This document shows positions 18,745-28,659 of a stretch of 64,000 nucleotides of DNA, piece after piece (position 1 is the stretch's first letter; every line of letters starts with the position of its first letter). The stretch lies in the NCBI GenBank assembly GCA_945865665.1, contig CAMBEE010000006.1:1-64000 (forward strand), written 5' to 3'. The notes beneath the pieces were generated by a model that saw only the letters and a list, made by a program, of their open reading frames with translations, was not told the origin of the DNA and made no database searches. Origin of the DNA: an uncultured Clostridium sp. (GTDB lineage Bacteria; Bacillota; Clostridia; TANB77; CAG-508). The translations under genes and the position numbers were made by a program.

Positions 18745-20535
18745 ATGAAAAAAATGTTTAACATAGAAGAAGAATTAAAAAAATTACCAGGAAAACCTGG
18801 AGTATATGTAATGCACGACAAAGACGACAATATAATCTATGTAGGAAAAGCAGTTTCATTAAAGAACAGAGTAAGGTCATATTTTAGAAAAACAAATAAG
18901 ACCGAAAGAATAAAAAAAATGGTAAGTTTAATAGACCACTTTGAATACATAGTTGTTGACAATGAAGCAGAAGCATTAATTTTGGAATGTAACTTAATCA
19001 AAAAAAACAGACCCAAATTCAATGTTTTATTAAAAGATGACAAAACATATCCATATATCAAAATAGATGTAAAATCAGATTATCCAACAGTAGTAATAAC
19101 AAGAAGACTTATAAATGATGGGGCAAAATATTTTGGACCATATGCAAATCCAGGTGCTGCAAAGGAAATGATAGATTTTATAAAACAAAAATATAAAATA
19201 CGCCAATGTAGAAATTATCAAGGTAGAACAAGGCCTTGTTTAAATTATCACATAAAAAGATGTTTAGCTCCATGTATGGGATATGTAACACCAGAAGAAT
19301 ACAAAAAACAAATTGATGAAATAATTGATTTGCTAGAAGGAAAAACAGATAAAATTTTAAAAGAACTGGACAAGCAAATGAAAGAAGCATCAGCAAAACT
19401 AGATTTTGAAAAAGCAGCAGAACTAAGAGACAGAAAGTTAGCAATAGAAAGAGCATCATCAAAACAAAAAGTATCAAATATTTCAGAAAACAACATAGAT
19501 GTTATAGGACTATACAAATCAGAACTAGAAGTATGTATAGAAATATTCTTTGTGCGTGGAAGTAAAATGATAGGAAGAGAACACTACTTTTTCCCAGAAT
19601 TAAAAGATATGGAAGATAGTGAAATTTTATCAGGATTTATAAAACAATATTATTTAGAAAATCCAAATATACCAAGCAAAATAATGCTGAGAGAAGAATT
19701 GCCTGAAAAAGAGGTAATAGAGCAATGGTTATCCACAATGTTAGGAAAAAAAGTGGAATTAAAAAGCCCTAAAAAAGGCGAAAAACTAAGATTTGTAGAG
19801 ATGGCAGAAAATAATGCAAAAGTCACACTAGAAAACAAAGAAAAAGACAAATCAGAAATATTAATGGAACTAAAAGATGCACTTAAAATGGACAAATTAC
19901 CACGAAAAATCGAAACATATGATATATCAAATATATCAGGAGAATTTATGGTTGCAGGAATGTGTGTAATGCAAGATGGAGTTATTAAGAAAAACTTATC
20001 AAGGAGATTTAAAATAAAAACAGTTTTAACACAAGATGATCCTAAATGTATGGAAGAGGTTGTTACAAGAAGATTAGCACATTCAATAGACCACGAAGAC
20101 AAAGGCTTTGGAAAACTTCCGGATGCAATATTTGCAGATGGTGGTATAACACAAATTAGAGCAATTAGAAATGCTATAAACAAATATGAGAATCTGGATA
20201 TAAAAATATTTGGTATGGTCAAAAATGACAAGCATCAAACTAGAGCATTGATAGACGAAAATAGAAATGAAATACCAATTTCAGAAAATCTTATGAACTT
20301 AATAACTAGATTCCAAGACACAGTGCATGATACAGCAATTACATATCACAGAAAATTGCGTGCTAAAGCGATTACTAAATCAGAGTTAGATGATATTGAA
20401 GGAATAGGTGAAGTTAAGAAAAGAGAGTTGCTTAAAAAGTTTGGAAGTGTTGAAAAAATAAAACAGACTTCAAAAGAAGAATTAATGCAAGTAAAAGGAA
20501 TAACAGAAAAAATAGCAGAACAAATAAAAAAATAG
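18745..20535 (+). CDS. uvrC: Excinuclease ABC subunit C
   Basis: LPGKPGVYVMHDKDDNIIYVGKAVSLKNRVRSYF; GPYANPGAAKEMI; C-terminal HhH IEGIGEVKKRELLKKFGS. Confidence 0.97.
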   Translation: MKKMFNIEEELKKLPGKPGVYVMHDKDDNIIYVGKAVSLKNRVRSYFRKTNKTERIKKMVSLIDHFEYIVVDNEAEALILECNLIKKNRPKFNVLLKDDKTYPYIKIDVKSDYPTVVITRRLINDGAKYFGPYANPGAAKEMIDFIKQKYKIRQCRNYQGRTRPCLNYHIKRCLAPCMGYVTPEEYKKQIDEIIDLLEGKTDKILKELDKQMKEASAKLDFEKAAELRDRKLAIERASSKQKVSNISENNIDVIGLYKSELEVCIEIFFVRGSKMIGREHYFFPELKDMEDSEILSGFIKQYYLENPNIPSKIMLREELPEKEVIEQWLSTMLGKKVELKSPKKGEKLRFVEMAENNAKVTLENKEKDKSEILMELKDALKMDKLPRKIETYDISNISGEFMVAGMCVMQDGVIKKNLSRRFKIKTVLTQDDPKCMEEVVTRRLAHSIDHEDKGFGKLPDAIFADGGITQIRAIRNAINKYENLDIKIFGMVKNDKHQTRALIDENRNEIPISENLMNLITRFQDTVHDTAITYHRKLRAKAITKSELDDIEGIGEVKKRELLKKFGSVEKIKQTSKEELMQVKGITEKIAEQIKK

Positions 20536-20608
20536 GGATTAGAGGTTTGCTACCTCAAATCTCTATTTTTTAAAATATAGGATTAAGGGGACGTTACCCC
20601 AAATCCAT
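20528..20608 (+). terminator. Tandem hairpins downstream of uvrC
   Basis: aaataggGATTAGAGG..CCTCAAATCtctatttttt; ggatttaag-type stem ggattaaggggacgttaccccaaatcc. Confidence 0.7.
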
Positions 20609-20633
20609 ATTAGTTCATGCAAGACAAACGAAT

Positions 20634-22205
20634 TTATTTAGAAACCAAATATATATTATCCATAACAACTTCAGAATTAGGACCAATTTCTGATTTATAA
20701 AGCAAAGAAATATTTTTAAAATCAGACTCTTCCTTAATTCTATTCAAAATAGCATCATTATCCATATATGACTTAATAGATAAAATATAAGAATCTTCAT
20801 TATTTAAATTTTCATCATCGATAACACAATGAAGCTCATCATTATTATTAACATTAACAATTAAAGTTTTATTATAAATCATCATTTCTGGAATACTTTG
20901 CATATGATTAAAGAAATTATCATAAACATACACAAAAGATTTATCCTTATTTTCTTCAGCAATATCTAAAATATTTTTATAATTCCCATACAAAAATAGT
21001 GGCTTAGAAAATATAAAACCATTTATTATTAAAGCAAGAGAAATTACAATAAATAAAATATTTTCATATTTAAATTTAATAAATTCATTTAATATAAAGA
21101 AAAATGTTAAAACCACAAAAGGAATAACAGGCATTATGTATCTCAACTCTTGGAAAGATGTCATCCTAACAGCTATAAAATAGTAAAAAATACTTGGTAC
21201 AATTGTAACTAAAACAATAAACTTTTCTTTACTTTTTACACATAAAACAATAGTAGCAATTGCAAATAAAATTAGTGTAACAACTATTAAAGCTACATTT
21301 GAGTTATTTATACTAAAAGCATAAGCAAGATGCTTTAAATATTCAAAAACATGAATAAAATATCCACTATTTTCTAAATTTGAAACACCTCTATCTGAGA
21401 ATAACAAATGTTTTATACAAGGTACAAATATAAGAATTCCAACAGCTGCATAAACAATGTGTGCAACAACATATTTAGAAATTATTTTTTTATCTTTTTT
21501 AGTTCTTATCATTTCAATTAACATTATTGCAAATATGAAAAAAGCATAAATTGCAAAAAAGTATTGTGTTAAAAATCCTAAAACAGTTGTAGCTCCGAAC
21601 TGAATCGTAAACTTTTTATCCATTATAAAATCATTTTTATATAATTTTAAACTCAAATAAAAATATAATAAAATAAATAATGTAAGAAGCATGTACATTC
21701 TTTGAAAAATAACCATAGAAATTGTACCCATTGATAAGCCATACAAAATTAAAACAGGTATTATCAAATGTTCTTTATTTAATAATTTTAAAATTTTTAG
21801 AAGAACATAGCAACTTAATATAAAAGCAATGATATTAACTATAAAAGCAGAGTACATTGAATATTTTCCACCAAAGAATAAAGTTGAAAAATGAACAAGT
21901 GTATAAAAAAATGGCGGATGATTATCACGTGCTTGGTTCATATATAAAGCTTTAAAATTAAATAAATTATTAAAAGTTAATGCAATAGAATTTTTAAAAT
22001 AATCACTATTTCTCCAAACTGGATCATTTCCAGTATCATAAGCGGAAATTAAACCATCATTTGGGTTAACAGACGTACACAAAGTATAGCTTTCGTCTTC
22101 ATGTAGACCAACTTTTTTTGTCTGAAAAAAAACAATTATTCCAGACATTATTGCAATTAAAATTAAAACTATAATTTTTTTTATATTTTCTTTATTTTTC
22201 AACAT
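20634..22205 (-). CDS. GT39-like polytopic glycosyltransferase
   Basis: HEDESYTLCTSV and RDNHPPFFYTLVHFSTLFFG motifs, many TM segments. Confidence 0.7.
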   Translation of the reverse strand: MLKNKENIKKIIVLILIAIMSGIIVFFQTKKVGLHEDESYTLCTSVNPNDGLISAYDTGNDPVWRNSDYFKNSIALTFNNLFNFKALYMNQARDNHPPFFYTLVHFSTLFFGGKYSMYSAFIVNIIAFILSCYVLLKILKLLNKEHLIIPVLILYGLSMGTISMVIFQRMYMLLTLFILLYFYLSLKLYKNDFIMDKKFTIQFGATTVLGFLTQYFFAIYAFFIFAIMLIEMIRTKKDKKIISKYVVAHIVYAAVGILIFVPCIKHLLFSDRGVSNLENSGYFIHVFEYLKHLAYAFSINNSNVALIVVTLILFAIATIVLCVKSKEKFIVLVTIVPSIFYYFIAVRMTSFQELRYIMPVIPFVVLTFFFILNEFIKFKYENILFIVISLALIINGFIFSKPLFLYGNYKNILDIAEENKDKSFVYVYDNFFNHMQSIPEMMIYNKTLIVNVNNNDELHCVIDDENLNNEDSYILSIKSYMDNDAILNRIKEESDFKNISLLYKSEIGPNSEVVMDNIYLVSK

Positions 22206-22245
22206 AAAAATCAGCCTTTCTATATAAAATAGGAAACCGTGGGCT

Positions 22246-22410
22246 TTATTGCCCAGGCTCCTTAAATACAGTTCTCATATTTACATGAGATCCATTTGGT
22301 CGGACAAAACAAATATTAATTGGAATTATATTTCGCCTTCTCCGATCTAATATCTTAAGGTAAGATATTAGCAAGACAATAATACCAAGAACAAAAATTT
22401 TCTTCTTCAT
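22246..22410 (-). CDS. Small predicted membrane protein (54 aa)
   Basis: Hand translation MKKKIFVLGIIVLLISYLKILDRRRRNIIPINICFVRPNGSHVNMRTVFKEPGQ*; aaggaggc RBS; below track cutoff. Confidence 0.5.
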   Translation of the reverse strand: MKKKIFVLGIIVLLISYLKILDRRRRNIIPINICFVRPNGSHVNMRTVFKEPGQ

Positions 22411-22583
22411 ATATGCCTCCTTTAGATATATTAATTATGCAGAAAAGATTATAACACCATTTTAAAATTTTAACAATAAAATTCTAATAATTGGAATATT
22501 TTATTTATATATTGAATATATATATTAAAAATGGGACAAAAATTTTAAAAAATTTTTAAGTACATTTTAAAGGGGGATTTTTA

Positions 22584-22781
22584 ATGGAAAATATTTTTAA
22601 TGTAAAGTATAATTCAAAATTGGACAGGCTTGAAATACCAAAAGAAAATAGAAAATTTAAAATATTTGATTTTTTTAGAAATCATAAATTCTTTTCTACA
22701 ATTTTAATGAGTTTTTTTGTTTTTTCTGGTATAAATTTTTACTTAATTTTTAGTTTTTTGAAAATTTTAGAAAATATTTGA
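22584..22781 (+). CDS. Small single-TM hypothetical protein
   Basis: 65 aa, RBS aaagggggat; one hydrophobic segment. Confidence 0.45.
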   Translation: MENIFNVKYNSKLDRLEIPKENRKFKIFDFFRNHKFFSTILMSFFVFSGINFYLIFSFLKILENI

Positions 22782-22830
22782 TAAAATTTTAAATTTATAG
22801 TATAATTACAAAGCAGAAAGGAGTGATTAC

Positions 22831-23034
22831 ATGAGCATAAAATATAATGTAATTATACAAAAAGAAGAAGACTGGTATGTAGCAAAATGCTTGGATAATA
22901 ATGTTGCTTCACAAGGTAAATCAATAGAAGAGGCAATGGCAAATTTAAAAGAAGCGTTAGAACTATATATGAAAGATGAAGAACCAGAAAAACCAAAAGA
23001 AATATTTGTAACAACATTGGAGGTGGCTGTATGA
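22831..23034 (+). CDS. hicB: HicB-family antitoxin
   Basis: YNVIIQKEEDWYVAKCLDNNVASQGKSIEEAMANLKEALELYM. Confidence 0.85.
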   Translation: MSIKYNVIIQKEEDWYVAKCLDNNVASQGKSIEEAMANLKEALELYMKDEEPEKPKEIFVTTLEVAV

Positions 23035-23255
23035 GTTTTAAATATCCGTTACTGCCACCCAAAGACATAATTAAAGCAATGAAAAAATTAGGCTTTGAAA
23101 AAGGCTCACAAAAAGGCAGTCATGCAAAATATGTTAATTATAATACCGGAAAAATTTTTATTATTCCAATGCATTATGAAGTCGCAAGAGGAACATTAAA
23201 AAGCATCTTAGAACAATCAGAAATAGAATTAGAAGAATTTCTAAAAAAGTTATAA
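23031..23255 (+). CDS. hicA: HicA-family mRNA interferase toxin
   Basis: KDIIKAMKKLGFEKGSQKGSHAKYVN...IPMHYEVARGTLKSILEQSEI; overlaps hicB by 4 nt. Confidence 0.87.
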   Translation: MSFKYPLLPPKDIIKAMKKLGFEKGSQKGSHAKYVNYNTGKIFIIPMHYEVARGTLKSILEQSEIELEEFLKKL

Positions 23256-23371
23256 ATTTATTTAAAATCAAAACAAAATTTAAAATCTTAAAATAATCCT
23301 TTAAAAAAATAAAAAAATATGGTAAAATAGAACTATTCTAAGAAAGAGGAGGATAGTAGCTATTAAGCTAT

Positions 23372-24244
23372 ATGAAAAATATGAAACTAGCAAATGAATG
23401 GAAAGATTATAAAATAATAGACATGGCAGATGGTCAAAAACTAGAAAAATGGGGAGACGTAATATTATCAAGACCAGACCCACAAATAATATGGAAAGAC
23501 AAAAGCTATCCAAAAAAATGGAAAGAAATAAATGCAATATATCACAGAAGTAGTTCTGGTGGAGGTTCATGGGAATTTAACAAAAAAATGCCTAAACAAT
23601 GGCAAATAAAATACAAGAATTTAACATTTAATATCAAACCAATGGGATTTAAACATACAGGGTTATTTCCAGAACAGGCAGTTAACTGGGACTGGATGAT
23701 AAACAAAATTAAATCAGAAAAAAGAGAAATAAAAGTATTAAATTTATTTGCATATACAGGTGGAGCCACAGTAGCGTGTGCATCAGCAGGAGCATCAGTA
23801 TGTCATGTTGATAGCTCAAAAGGAATGACAACATGGGCAAAAGAAAATATTGAATCATCTGGATTAAAAGACAGACCAGTTAGATTTATTGTTGACGATG
23901 TTGTTAAATTTGTAAACAGGGAAATAAGAAGAGGCAATAAATATGATGCAATAATAATGGACCCACCATCATATGGTAGAGGAGCAAAAGGGGAAGTATG
24001 GCAATTTGAAAATAATATATATGACTTAGTAGAATTATGTACAAATGTATTATCAGATAACCCACTATTTTTCTTAATAAATTCATATACAACAGGAATT
24101 TCAAGCAAGGTTTTAGAAGATATTTTGAATTTAACTGTTGCCAAAAAATATAAAGGAAAATTGGAATCAGGAGAAATAGGAATTCCAATGGAAAATTCAA
24201 GTCTAGTGCTACCATGTGGAATTTATGGAAGATGGGAAATTTGA
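23372..24244 (+). CDS. Class I SAM-dependent (RlmI/RlmK-like) rRNA methyltransferase
   Basis: VLNLFAYTGGATVACASAGA; DAIIMDPPSYGRGAKGEVW. Confidence 0.85.
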   Translation: MKNMKLANEWKDYKIIDMADGQKLEKWGDVILSRPDPQIIWKDKSYPKKWKEINAIYHRSSSGGGSWEFNKKMPKQWQIKYKNLTFNIKPMGFKHTGLFPEQAVNWDWMINKIKSEKREIKVLNLFAYTGGATVACASAGASVCHVDSSKGMTTWAKENIESSGLKDRPVRFIVDDVVKFVNREIRRGNKYDAIIMDPPSYGRGAKGEVWQFENNIYDLVELCTNVLSDNPLFFLINSYTTGISSKVLEDILNLTVAKKYKGKLESGEIGIPMENSSLVLPCGIYGRWEI

Positions 24245-24257
24245 AAAAGGAGAATAT

Positions 24258-24948
24258 ATGCAAAATTTAAAAGTAATTTATGAAGATAATCATATTATAG
24301 TAGTAGAAAAAACACCCAATATTCCATCACAATCTGACAAAACAGGTGATATTGATATGCTTACACTTGTAAAACAATATATAAAAGAAAAATATAATAA
24401 ACCTGGAAATGTATATTTAGGACTTGTACATAGATTGGATAGACCAGTTGGTGGAATAATGATTTTTGCTAAAACTTCTAAAGCCGCAGGAAGACTAAGT
24501 AACCAAGTAAGAGAAAAAATATTTAAAAAAGAATATTTAGCAGTGGTTGATGGAAAATTAAATCAAAAGAAGCGGAAGTTTAGAAAATTACTTATATAAA
24601 GATGAAAGAAATAATATGAGCAAAGTTGTTAACAAAGATAAGAAAAATGCAAAACTTGCTAAACTAGATTATGAGGTAATAACATATAATGAGGTAAAGA
24701 ATTTGAGCCTATTAAAAATAAACTTACATACAGGAAGACATCATCAAATAAGAGTTCAGCTATCAAATTTTGGACATAGTATTTTTGGAGATCAAAAGTA
24801 TGGAACGAGGGGACAAGGAAAACAAATAGCATTATGGGCATACAAATTAACAATTGAACACCCAATAAGTAAAGAAAAAATGACATTTACAGATTTGCCA
24901 GAAACAGTTGGGACTTGGTGCATTTTAAGGAATATAAATAATTTATAA
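24258..24948 (+). pseudogene. RluA-family pseudouridine synthase, frameshifted near 24565
   Basis: Frame A: YEDNHIIVVEKTPNIPSQSDK...HRLDRPVGGIMIFAKTSKAA...KKEYLAVVDGKLNQK; frame B: SGSLENYLYKDERNNMSKVVNKDKKNAKLAKLDYEVI...HTGRHHQIRVQLSNFGHSIFGDQKYG. Confidence 0.88.
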
Positions 24949-24957
24949 GTTAAAAAT

Positions 24958-24997
24958 GTTAAAAGAAATTTATAAAATTCTTTTAACATTTTTTTCG
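24958..24997 (+). terminator. Terminator
   Basis: aaatgttaaaagaa...ttcttttaacatttttttc. Confidence 0.8.
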
Positions 24998-25240
24998 TAT
25001 TAAAAAGTTATGCGACTTTTTTGATATGTAACATTATATTTCACAGAAGATTTATTTCATAAATTTATTCTTTTGGGTTGATATGAATTTATTTATAAAT
25101 TTAAAAAAATTTTACAAAAATAATAAAATATTTTATAAAAAAGAAAAACAAAAATAATCTAAAATAAAAACAACTTTTTATAAAAGAAATGTTCTATTTC
25201 GAAAATTAGATGTTAAACTATAAAAAACTTAAGAAAAAGA

Positions 25241-25879
25241 GTGGTGAGAATAATGGTAGATAAAATCACAGAATTTCTAACCAACAAAATTAGAAAAGAA
25301 ATGCCAGAAATAGATGATGAAAGAGCAGAAGTTATAAACTATGGCCTTCAGATTCTAGTTGGCGAAGTTCCAAAAACATTTATAATGTTAGTAGTAGCAT
25401 ATTTGTTAGGTGTTTTTAAATTAACATTGATAACATTTCTAATACTTATGCCATATAGAACTTTTTCAGGAGGTTTTCATCTAAAAACTCATATAGGGTG
25501 CATAGTAACAACATGCTTATTCTATTGTGGAACAGCATTACTTGCAAAATATATTACTTTTATTGAAATTTCTAAATACATTATAACTATAGTATTAGGA
25601 ATTTTCGGAATAATTATGATTAGATTATATGCACCAGCAGATACAGAAAATGTTCCAATATTAAGTAAAAAGGTTCGAAAACAAAAACAGGTTTTATCAT
25701 ATATAACTTTTATAGTTGGGTTAGCAATAGCTCTAATTATTAAAAATAATATAGTTTCAAATATAATAATATTTGGATATTTAATGCAAACATGTATGAT
25801 TACAAAATTAGCTTATAGATTAACAAACAATAAATATGGATACGAAGTATATGAAAATACTTCAGAACAAATGAGTTAA
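25241..25879 (+). CDS. agrB: AgrB-like peptide-processing membrane endopeptidase
   Basis: YGLQILVGEVPKTFIMLVVAYLLGVFKLTLITFLILMPYRTFSGGFHLKTHIGC. Confidence 0.93.
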   Translation: MVRIMVDKITEFLTNKIRKEMPEIDDERAEVINYGLQILVGEVPKTFIMLVVAYLLGVFKLTLITFLILMPYRTFSGGFHLKTHIGCIVTTCLFYCGTALLAKYITFIEISKYIITIVLGIFGIIMIRLYAPADTENVPILSKKVRKQKQVLSYITFIVGLAIALIIKNNIVSNIIIFGYLMQTCMITKLAYRLTNNKYGYEVYENTSEQMS

Positions 25880-25940
25880 TATTAAAAATACAGCCGGCGT
25901 ATTTTTATATTATATATAAAAAACAAAGGAGGAATGCTTT

Positions 25941-26060
25941 ATGTTAAAATTATTAGCAAAAGTAGCAGAAAAATATGCAAAATCTACTAATACAGCTTGT
26001 GTAGGATGGTGGTTAATGCATCAACCACAAATGCCAGCTAGTTTAGTAAAAAAAGATTAA
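25941..26060 (+). CDS. agrD: AgrD-like cyclic (thio)lactone autoinducer propeptide (39 aa)
   Basis: Hand translation MLKLLAKVAEKYAKSTNTACVGWWLMHQPQMPASLVKKD*; aaaggagg RBS; directly downstream of agrB; HQPxxP motif. Confidence 0.9.
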   Translation: MLKLLAKVAEKYAKSTNTACVGWWLMHQPQMPASLVKKD

Positions 26061-26154
26061 TTAAAATGTTTTTAATTTTAAGTATAAGTAGTTCGACAAT
26101 ACCTATACTTAAGTACACAATATACTTTAATGTTATTATATAACAATTCCAAAA

Positions 26155-26222
26155 GGACAGGTAAAACTGTCTTTTTATATTGTAAAAAAGGGCAATCAAT
26201 TTTTATAATTGCCCTTTAATTA
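26155..26222. terminator. Two terminator hairpins between agrBD and agrCA (convergent)
   Basis: aaaaggacag-gtaaaa-ctgtctttttat; aaagggcaat...attgcccttt. Confidence 0.8.
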
Positions 26223-27569
26223 ATAATAGATTTCTAATTGCTGTGAAAAGTATTGTTCATCTTTTGTTGTATATAGATTAATGTTATTATTTTTTTTCAA
26301 TATCTTTTTTATTTCCCATAATCCAAGGCCCGTATGATTAGTTTTACCAGTCACACCCTTTTTAAAAATGTCATCTAAATTTACATTTTTATCATTAAAA
26401 GTATTTTCAATTAAAATTATATTTCTATTATTATTAGAATCGTTTCTAAAAACAATATTTAAAATTTTTTCATCACATTCACTTGCAGCATCAATGGCAT
26501 TATCTAATAATATGCCTAAAATTCTAGCAAACTCATAAATTTTCATATGTAAATGATTTAAGTCTAACAAAAAGGTTAAATTAACTTTAATATCATTTTT
26601 CTCTGCCTCAGCATATTTTGTTGTTAATAAATTGTATATTCCTGGATTATTTATTATATCAGGATTTAATATATATAAATTATTAACTTTTTCACAGTCC
26701 TCTACAAGTTGAGAATAATATTTTTCTAATCCATCCATATCATTTGTTTTTATATAACCACCAATAGTTGTAACTATATTATCAAAATCATGTTTGAAAC
26801 CTCTAACGCTATCATGTAAAATATGAAGAGTTTTATTATATTCTTCTGCGCTTTCTAGTTTTTTAGTAGTATCTATTAAGTTGGTTACCTTTAGTAAACT
26901 ATATAAACTTATACTATAATAAAGTAATAAGCATATAAAATTGAAAAAAGTAAAAATTAAGGGCAAAATATCAATATAATATATAGTTAGTATTAATTGT
27001 GCTATTATAGTAAACATTCCAAAAATAAAGTTAGTTATTAAAATCGATTTGTTTTTCTTATCAAATTCATTTAATATATTGATACTAAATTTAAAATATT
27101 TTATAGCCAGAACAATAAGGAATACAATTAAATACATAAGTAATGTATAAGGCAATCTATATATAATTATTGTAGATGCTTCTTCATAAGTTATTCCTAA
27201 TAAAGTTAAGTATGGATTAAATGTTAAATTACCTACTAATGAGAAAAATATGGCAGGTAAAATTGTGGCTATAAATGTTATTAAAAAGCTAACTTTAAAT
27301 ACTTTTAATATAACAATAAAATATAATAAGTAATTTATTATTATATTGAAAGGACTTGGTACAAAAAATGAAGTTAAAAGACTAATTATTGATATTAAAA
27401 CTATATATGTAATTTTTTGCTTTTTTGTTGTTTCAAATTTTAAAACTGTAGTTAGTATCATAAAAGATAAAGGCGCTTCAATAAAAAATTCTAAGAAAAT
27501 AGAATAAGCGTTTATAAGAAATTCATTAGGCGTACTCAACGCCAACCATATATTATTTAGAACACTCAT
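26220..27569 (-). CDS. agrC: AgrC-like sensor histidine kinase (GHKL ATPase)
   Basis: Polytopic N-terminus; HDSVRGFKHDFDNIVTTIGGYI; LDNAIDAASECDEK; GLGLWEIKKIL; likely start ATG 27569. Confidence 0.85.
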   Translation of the reverse strand: MSVLNNIWLALSTPNEFLINAYSIFLEFFIEAPLSFMILTTVLKFETTKKQKITYIVLISIISLLTSFFVPSPFNIIINYLLYFIVILKVFKVSFLITFIATILPAIFFSLVGNLTFNPYLTLLGITYEEASTIIIYRLPYTLLMYLIVFLIVLAIKYFKFSINILNEFDKKNKSILITNFIFGMFTIIAQLILTIYYIDILPLIFTFFNFICLLLYYSISLYSLLKVTNLIDTTKKLESAEEYNKTLHILHDSVRGFKHDFDNIVTTIGGYIKTNDMDGLEKYYSQLVEDCEKVNNLYILNPDIINNPGIYNLLTTKYAEAEKNDIKVNLTFLLDLNHLHMKIYEFARILGILLDNAIDAASECDEKILNIVFRNDSNNNRNIILIENTFNDKNVNLDDIFKKGVTGKTNHTGLGLWEIKKILKKNNNINLYTTKDEQYFSQQLEIYY

Positions 27570-28266
27570 TATTTCTAACCTCCTCCAACAAAGTCTTTTT
27601 AAATTTAGGGCCAATATCACAAGTAGAATTATCACTAAAATAAATCAAATTAGAAACAGGGTCTAGATTTGCAATATTATTTATATTAACAATATACGAT
27701 TTATGAGCCCTAATAAAATTACTAGGAAGCAAATCTTGAATTTTATTAAAAGAACTATAAGTTTCATAATCTCTATTCTTAGTATGGAAAACTAACTTCA
27801 TACCATCACGTTTAATAAACATAATTTCACTTTCATCAATAATTGTTTTCTTATTATCAATTTTTATATATTTTTTTGGTAATCCATTTATATCGTCAAA
27901 TAGACGAACAACAGTCTCTTCAAGTCTTTCAGCAGTAACAGGCTTAGCCAAATAATCAAAAGTTTTAAATTTATACGCCATCATTGCATATTCTAAATGA
28001 GCAGTAGTAAAAATAAAATAAGTGTTTTTATTACGCTCTCTAACTTTAGAAGCAATTTCTAAACCAGAAGTATTTGCCTTTAAATTTATATCTAAAAACA
28101 ATACATCAGTTCTATTTTCGTCAATATAATCTAACAATATGTCAGTATCTGTTGTTTTTAAGCCAATTTGTGCATCATAATTATGCTTAATAAAAATGCC
28201 TTCAAGAATTTTAGAAAACTTATCTAAAATATTAGGGTTATCATCACATATAACAAAATTTAACAT
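27553..28266 (-). CDS. agrA: AgrA/LytTR-family response regulator
   Basis: MLNFVICDDNPNILDKF receiver; VLFLDINLKANTSGLEIA; LytTR region FIRAHKSYIVNINNI; likely start 28266 behind aggaggggat. Confidence 0.88.
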   Translation of the reverse strand: MLNFVICDDNPNILDKFSKILEGIFIKHNYDAQIGLKTTDTDILLDYIDENRTDVLFLDINLKANTSGLEIASKVRERNKNTYFIFTTAHLEYAMMAYKFKTFDYLAKPVTAERLEETVVRLFDDINGLPKKYIKIDNKKTIIDESEIMFIKRDGMKLVFHTKNRDYETYSSFNKIQDLLPSNFIRAHKSYIVNINNIANLDPVSNLIYFSDNSTCDIGPKFKKTLLEEVRNNECSK

Positions 28267-28659
28267 ATAATCCCCTCCTACAAATAAAAAATAATTTGGA
28301 AAAAAAGTAATCGACAAAAAACAAAAAATTTCCTTTATTTTCCAGAAACAATAACAATATAATCTAAAACAATATCAATGTCAATAGAAAATTTACAAAA
28401 TTATCCAATTGGTAAAAAGATTAATATCAATACTGTTTAGAGGTAAAACTAATTATATTATCTTATAAAAATAAATGGTAGAAAGATGTCAGAAAATAAT
28501 ACATACAAGACAAATGTTTTAAGTCTTAGGAAAAAGAATAAGTAATAAAGAAAGAAGAAAACACATAATATTAAAAAAGAAAATAATATTTAAAATAAAA
28601 GGTTAAAAAGCTAAAATCTTAAAATTAGTTTTATACATTGAAAGGGGAATTAAACTAAA

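Noticed and set aside
25000-25240. AgrA-type direct repeats upstream of agrB
   Set aside because: Looked for paired 9-bp LytTR sites; only AT-rich noise was found, no convincing pair.
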